Source: G020344215 sp039586575 (GTDB lineage Bacteria; Gemmatimonadota; Gemmatimonadetes; Palauibacterales; KS3-K002). From it: a stretch of DNA of 64,000 bases. A model generated the notes under the pieces. The model saw only the letters and a list, made by a program, of their open reading frames with translations. It was not told the DNA's origin and made no database searches. Position numbers and translations under genes: made by a program. This document shows positions 62,597-64,000 of the stretch, piece after piece (the first letter of the stretch is position 1; the number at the start of each line of letters is the position of its first letter). The stretch lies in assembly GCA_039586575.1 (NCBI GenBank), contig JBDHKD010000006.1, forward strand, positions 1 to 64,000. Reading direction: 5' to 3'.

Positions 62597-63626
62597 TCGA
62601 TCGCGGCCGCTCTGGGAACTCACCCGGGCCCGGATCGTGGAGTTCCTCCGTGAGCCGGAGGCGATCTTCTGGGTGTTCGTTTTCCCCGTCCTCTTGGCCC
62701 TCGGCCTCGGCATCGCTTTCCGCAACCGTCCCGCCGAGTCGCTGCGCATCGCCGTCAGCGAGGGGAGCGGCGCCGCCCAGCTGGCTCTGAGGCTCGACAG
62801 CTTCCCGGACCTCCGCGCCCAACTCATGGGGCCCGACGAAGCTCACAACCAACTCCGCACCGGCAAGGTCGCTCTCATCGTGCTGCCCGGTGACCCGGTC
62901 ACCTACCTGTATGACCCGACGCGCGCCGAGGGGCGACTGGCCCGGCGCGCGGTCGACGACGCCGTGCAACGCGCGGCCGGCCGCGTCGATCCTGTCGCCG
63001 CGGGCGAACGTTTCCTCACCGAGCCCGGCTCCCGCTACATCGACTTCCTCATTCCGGGCCTGCTCGGCCTCAACCTCATGGGCAGCGGCATGTGGGGGAT
63101 CGGCTTCAACATCGTGCAGGCGCGCCGCAAAAAGTTGCTGAAACGCCTGCTCGCGACACCCATGCGGAAAAGCCACTACCTCCTCGCCTACGGCCTCTCG
63201 CGCTTCGTCTTCATGATCCTGGAGGTGGCCGCCCTGGTCGGCTTCGGCTGGATCGTATTCGATGTCCGCGTCCACGGATCCATATTCGACCTCCTGGTCG
63301 TGTCCGTCGTCGGCGCGCTGGCGTTCGCGGGCCTCGGCCTGCTCACCGCCAGCCGCGCCCAGACCCTGGAGGGCGTCTCCGGCATCATGAACCTGGTCAT
63401 GATGCCAATGTGGGTCTTCTCCGGCGTCTTCTTCTCCTATGCCCGGTTCCCCGAGCCGCTTCAACCCTTGATCAAGGCGCTGCCCCTCACGCCGCTGCTC
63501 GACGCGCTGCGCTCCATCATGACCGACGGAGCCCCACTGACCGCCAACCTGGGTCGCCTGGCCGTGATCGCCGCCTGGGGAGGCCTGAGCTTCCTGGCCG
63601 CTCTCAAGATCTTCCGCTGGCATTGA
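62589..63626 (+). CDS. ABC-2 exporter permease
   Basis: This 345-residue membrane partner of the ATPase has an N-terminal helix (AIFWVFVFPVLLALGLGIAF), a periplasmic domain of about 130 residues and five further helices, with ARRKKLLKRLLATPMRKSHYL as the ABC-2 coupling segment. The layout is that of YbhR/DrrB-type permeases. The substrate is unknown. Confidence 0.9.
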   Translation: MSSRSRPLWELTRARIVEFLREPEAIFWVFVFPVLLALGLGIAFRNRPAESLRIAVSEGSGAAQLALRLDSFPDLRAQLMGPDEAHNQLRTGKVALIVLPGDPVTYLYDPTRAEGRLARRAVDDAVQRAAGRVDPVAAGERFLTEPGSRYIDFLIPGLLGLNLMGSGMWGIGFNIVQARRKKLLKRLLATPMRKSHYLLAYGLSRFVFMILEVAALVGFGWIVFDVRVHGSIFDLLVVSVVGALAFAGLGLLTASRAQTLEGVSGIMNLVMMPMWVFSGVFFSYARFPEPLQPLIKALPLTPLLDALRSIMTDGAPLTANLGRLAVIAAWGGLSFLAALKIFRWH

Positions 63627-63649
63627 GCCGCAGACAGCGTACGGGTCGC

Positions 63650-63677
63650 TTGACAAGTGGTAGGCGGTCCATATATT
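63650..63677 (+). promoter_or_regulatory. strong sigma-70 promoter
   Basis: TTGACA (63650-63655), a 16-nt spacer and TATATT (63672-63677) give a near-consensus promoter. Transcription should start near 63684, about 205 nt before the sigma-factor start codon. Confidence 0.78.
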
Positions 63678-63683
63678 TGATGG

Positions 63684-63885
63684 CTGGCCAGCCCCGGGTC
63701 CGGTAGGAAACTTTTCCAGTGGCTGAGGTGTTTAACAGCCGGACCCCGGGTACAGTCGGGCGGAAAGACCCGCCCACAAGGCTCGATCCCGGCGGAACAG
63801 CTGTTCCCAGCCGGGACTTTAGTATGGCCTGTGGACGCCGCCGGACTGGAACCTAATAGACCATAAGCTAGCGGTTTGAAGATAG
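63684..63885 (+). ncRNA. structured leader or small RNA before the sigma-factor gene
   Basis: Three well-paired hairpins follow the promoter. The first is GGGTCCGG/CCGGACCC (63696-63703 with 63739-63746), enclosing GGAAACTTTTCC and GGCTG/CAGCC mini-hairpins. The second is GGGCGG/CCGCCC (63758-63775). The third is TCCCGGC/GCCGGGA (63787-63816) around the palindrome GGAACAGCTGTTCC. No ORF fits and no T run ends it, so it is either a long 5' leader or an RNA processed from one. I found no match to 6S, SRP, RNase P or tmRNA cores. Confidence 0.5.
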
Positions 63886-63889
63886 AGCG

Positions 63890-64000
63890 ATGATCATGGA
63901 TCGGAAGTCTGCCAGGGCGAAACGGGCGGCCAGCCAGGCTCTCAAGAGCCGGGTGGCGGGGGATGATTCCGCCCTGGACCAGTACCTTCAGGACGTGAGT
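63890..64000 (+). CDS. primary sigma factor (RpoD/SigA type), N-terminus, runs off window
   Basis: Thirty-seven codons are visible. A basic start (MIMDRKSARAKRAASQALKS) is followed by SALDQYLQDVS, the opening of sigma region 1.2 (compare DQYLREIGRYPLL in many primary or RpoD-like sigma factors). The call rests on this short match, so RpoD against an RpoS/SigB-like group-2 factor cannot be told. ATG 63896 is an alternative start. It is preceded by the structured leader. Confidence 0.65.
   Translation, partial: MIMDRKSARAKRAASQALKSRVAGDDSALDQYLQDVS

Noticed and set aside
63684..63885. 6S, SRP, RNase P or tmRNA gene
   Set aside because: The core motifs of these RNAs (SRP GGAAGGAAGCAG-like loop, RNase P AGAGGAAAGTCC-like core, tmRNA tRNA-like ends, 6S single long stem) are not present.

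Overview
The window is high-GC, gene-dense DNA from a Gram-negative, diderm bacterium: it encodes lipoproteins, outer-membrane barrels, a TolC/RND pump and type IV pilus minor pilins. A GWxTD-domain lipoprotein, the split glycine decarboxylase (gcvPA/gcvPB), frequent GTG/TTG starts and overlapping stop/start codons fit Gemmatimonadota or a neighbouring phylum. That placement is inference; no rRNA gene is present to settle it. I see no prophage, transposase, CRISPR array, tRNA or rRNA. Most of it reads as housekeeping chromosome with short palindromic repeats between genes.

Layout. 1-1385 (-): N-terminal part of cobalamin-dependent methionine synthase, divergent from a small exported barrel-like protein. 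2389-10430 (-): two tandem paralogous minor-pilin operons (GspH/FimT, PilV, PilW, PilX-like). 10896-11753: tandem-FHA membrane protein. 12100-14006 (-): small coiled-coil membrane protein and a CPA1 Na+/H+ antiporter. 14087-17650: NatAB-type ABC exporter coupled to an NhaC antiporter. 17658-18303: one four-helix-bundle gene bracketed by inverted 16-bp repeat tracts. 18304-20349: EamA transporter and MscS channel, divergent. 20889-25831: gcvH, gcvPA, UPF0173 hydrolase, gcvPB, LipM/LplA-like enzyme. 25819-33340: dipeptide/oligopeptide ABC transporter with two binding proteins. 33441-37911: ExbB/TolQ protein, GWxTD lipoprotein and lytic transglycosylase, translationally linked. 38020-41117: cold-shock protein and DNA polymerase I. 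41123-45934 (-): two barrel proteins around a DUF547 protein. 45994-46395 (-): RemA/DUF370-like protein. 46572-53080: ArsR regulator, TolC, RND adaptor, RND pump, PII-like protein, DUF2892 protein, read from an AT-rich promoter. 53190-57398: malic enzyme-PTA fusion, ferredoxin, HD hydrolase. 57440-60847 (-): PP2C phosphatase and a large repeat protein. 61003-63626: FKBP lipoprotein and a two-gene ABC exporter. 63650-64000: strong promoter, a structured untranslated region and the start of a primary sigma factor.

How parts fit. The glycine-cleavage block makes H, PA and PB proteins plus an enzyme able to lipoylate H; gcvT is not here. The ArsR-RND block looks like a self-regulated efflux operon. 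The most interesting unexplained signals are the repeat-bracketed four-helix-bundle cassette and its gene-less relatives, a two-copy palindromic element, a short minus-strand transcription unit with a 19-codon ORF, an intrinsic terminator embedded in a signal-peptide coding region, and the structured leader before the sigma factor.
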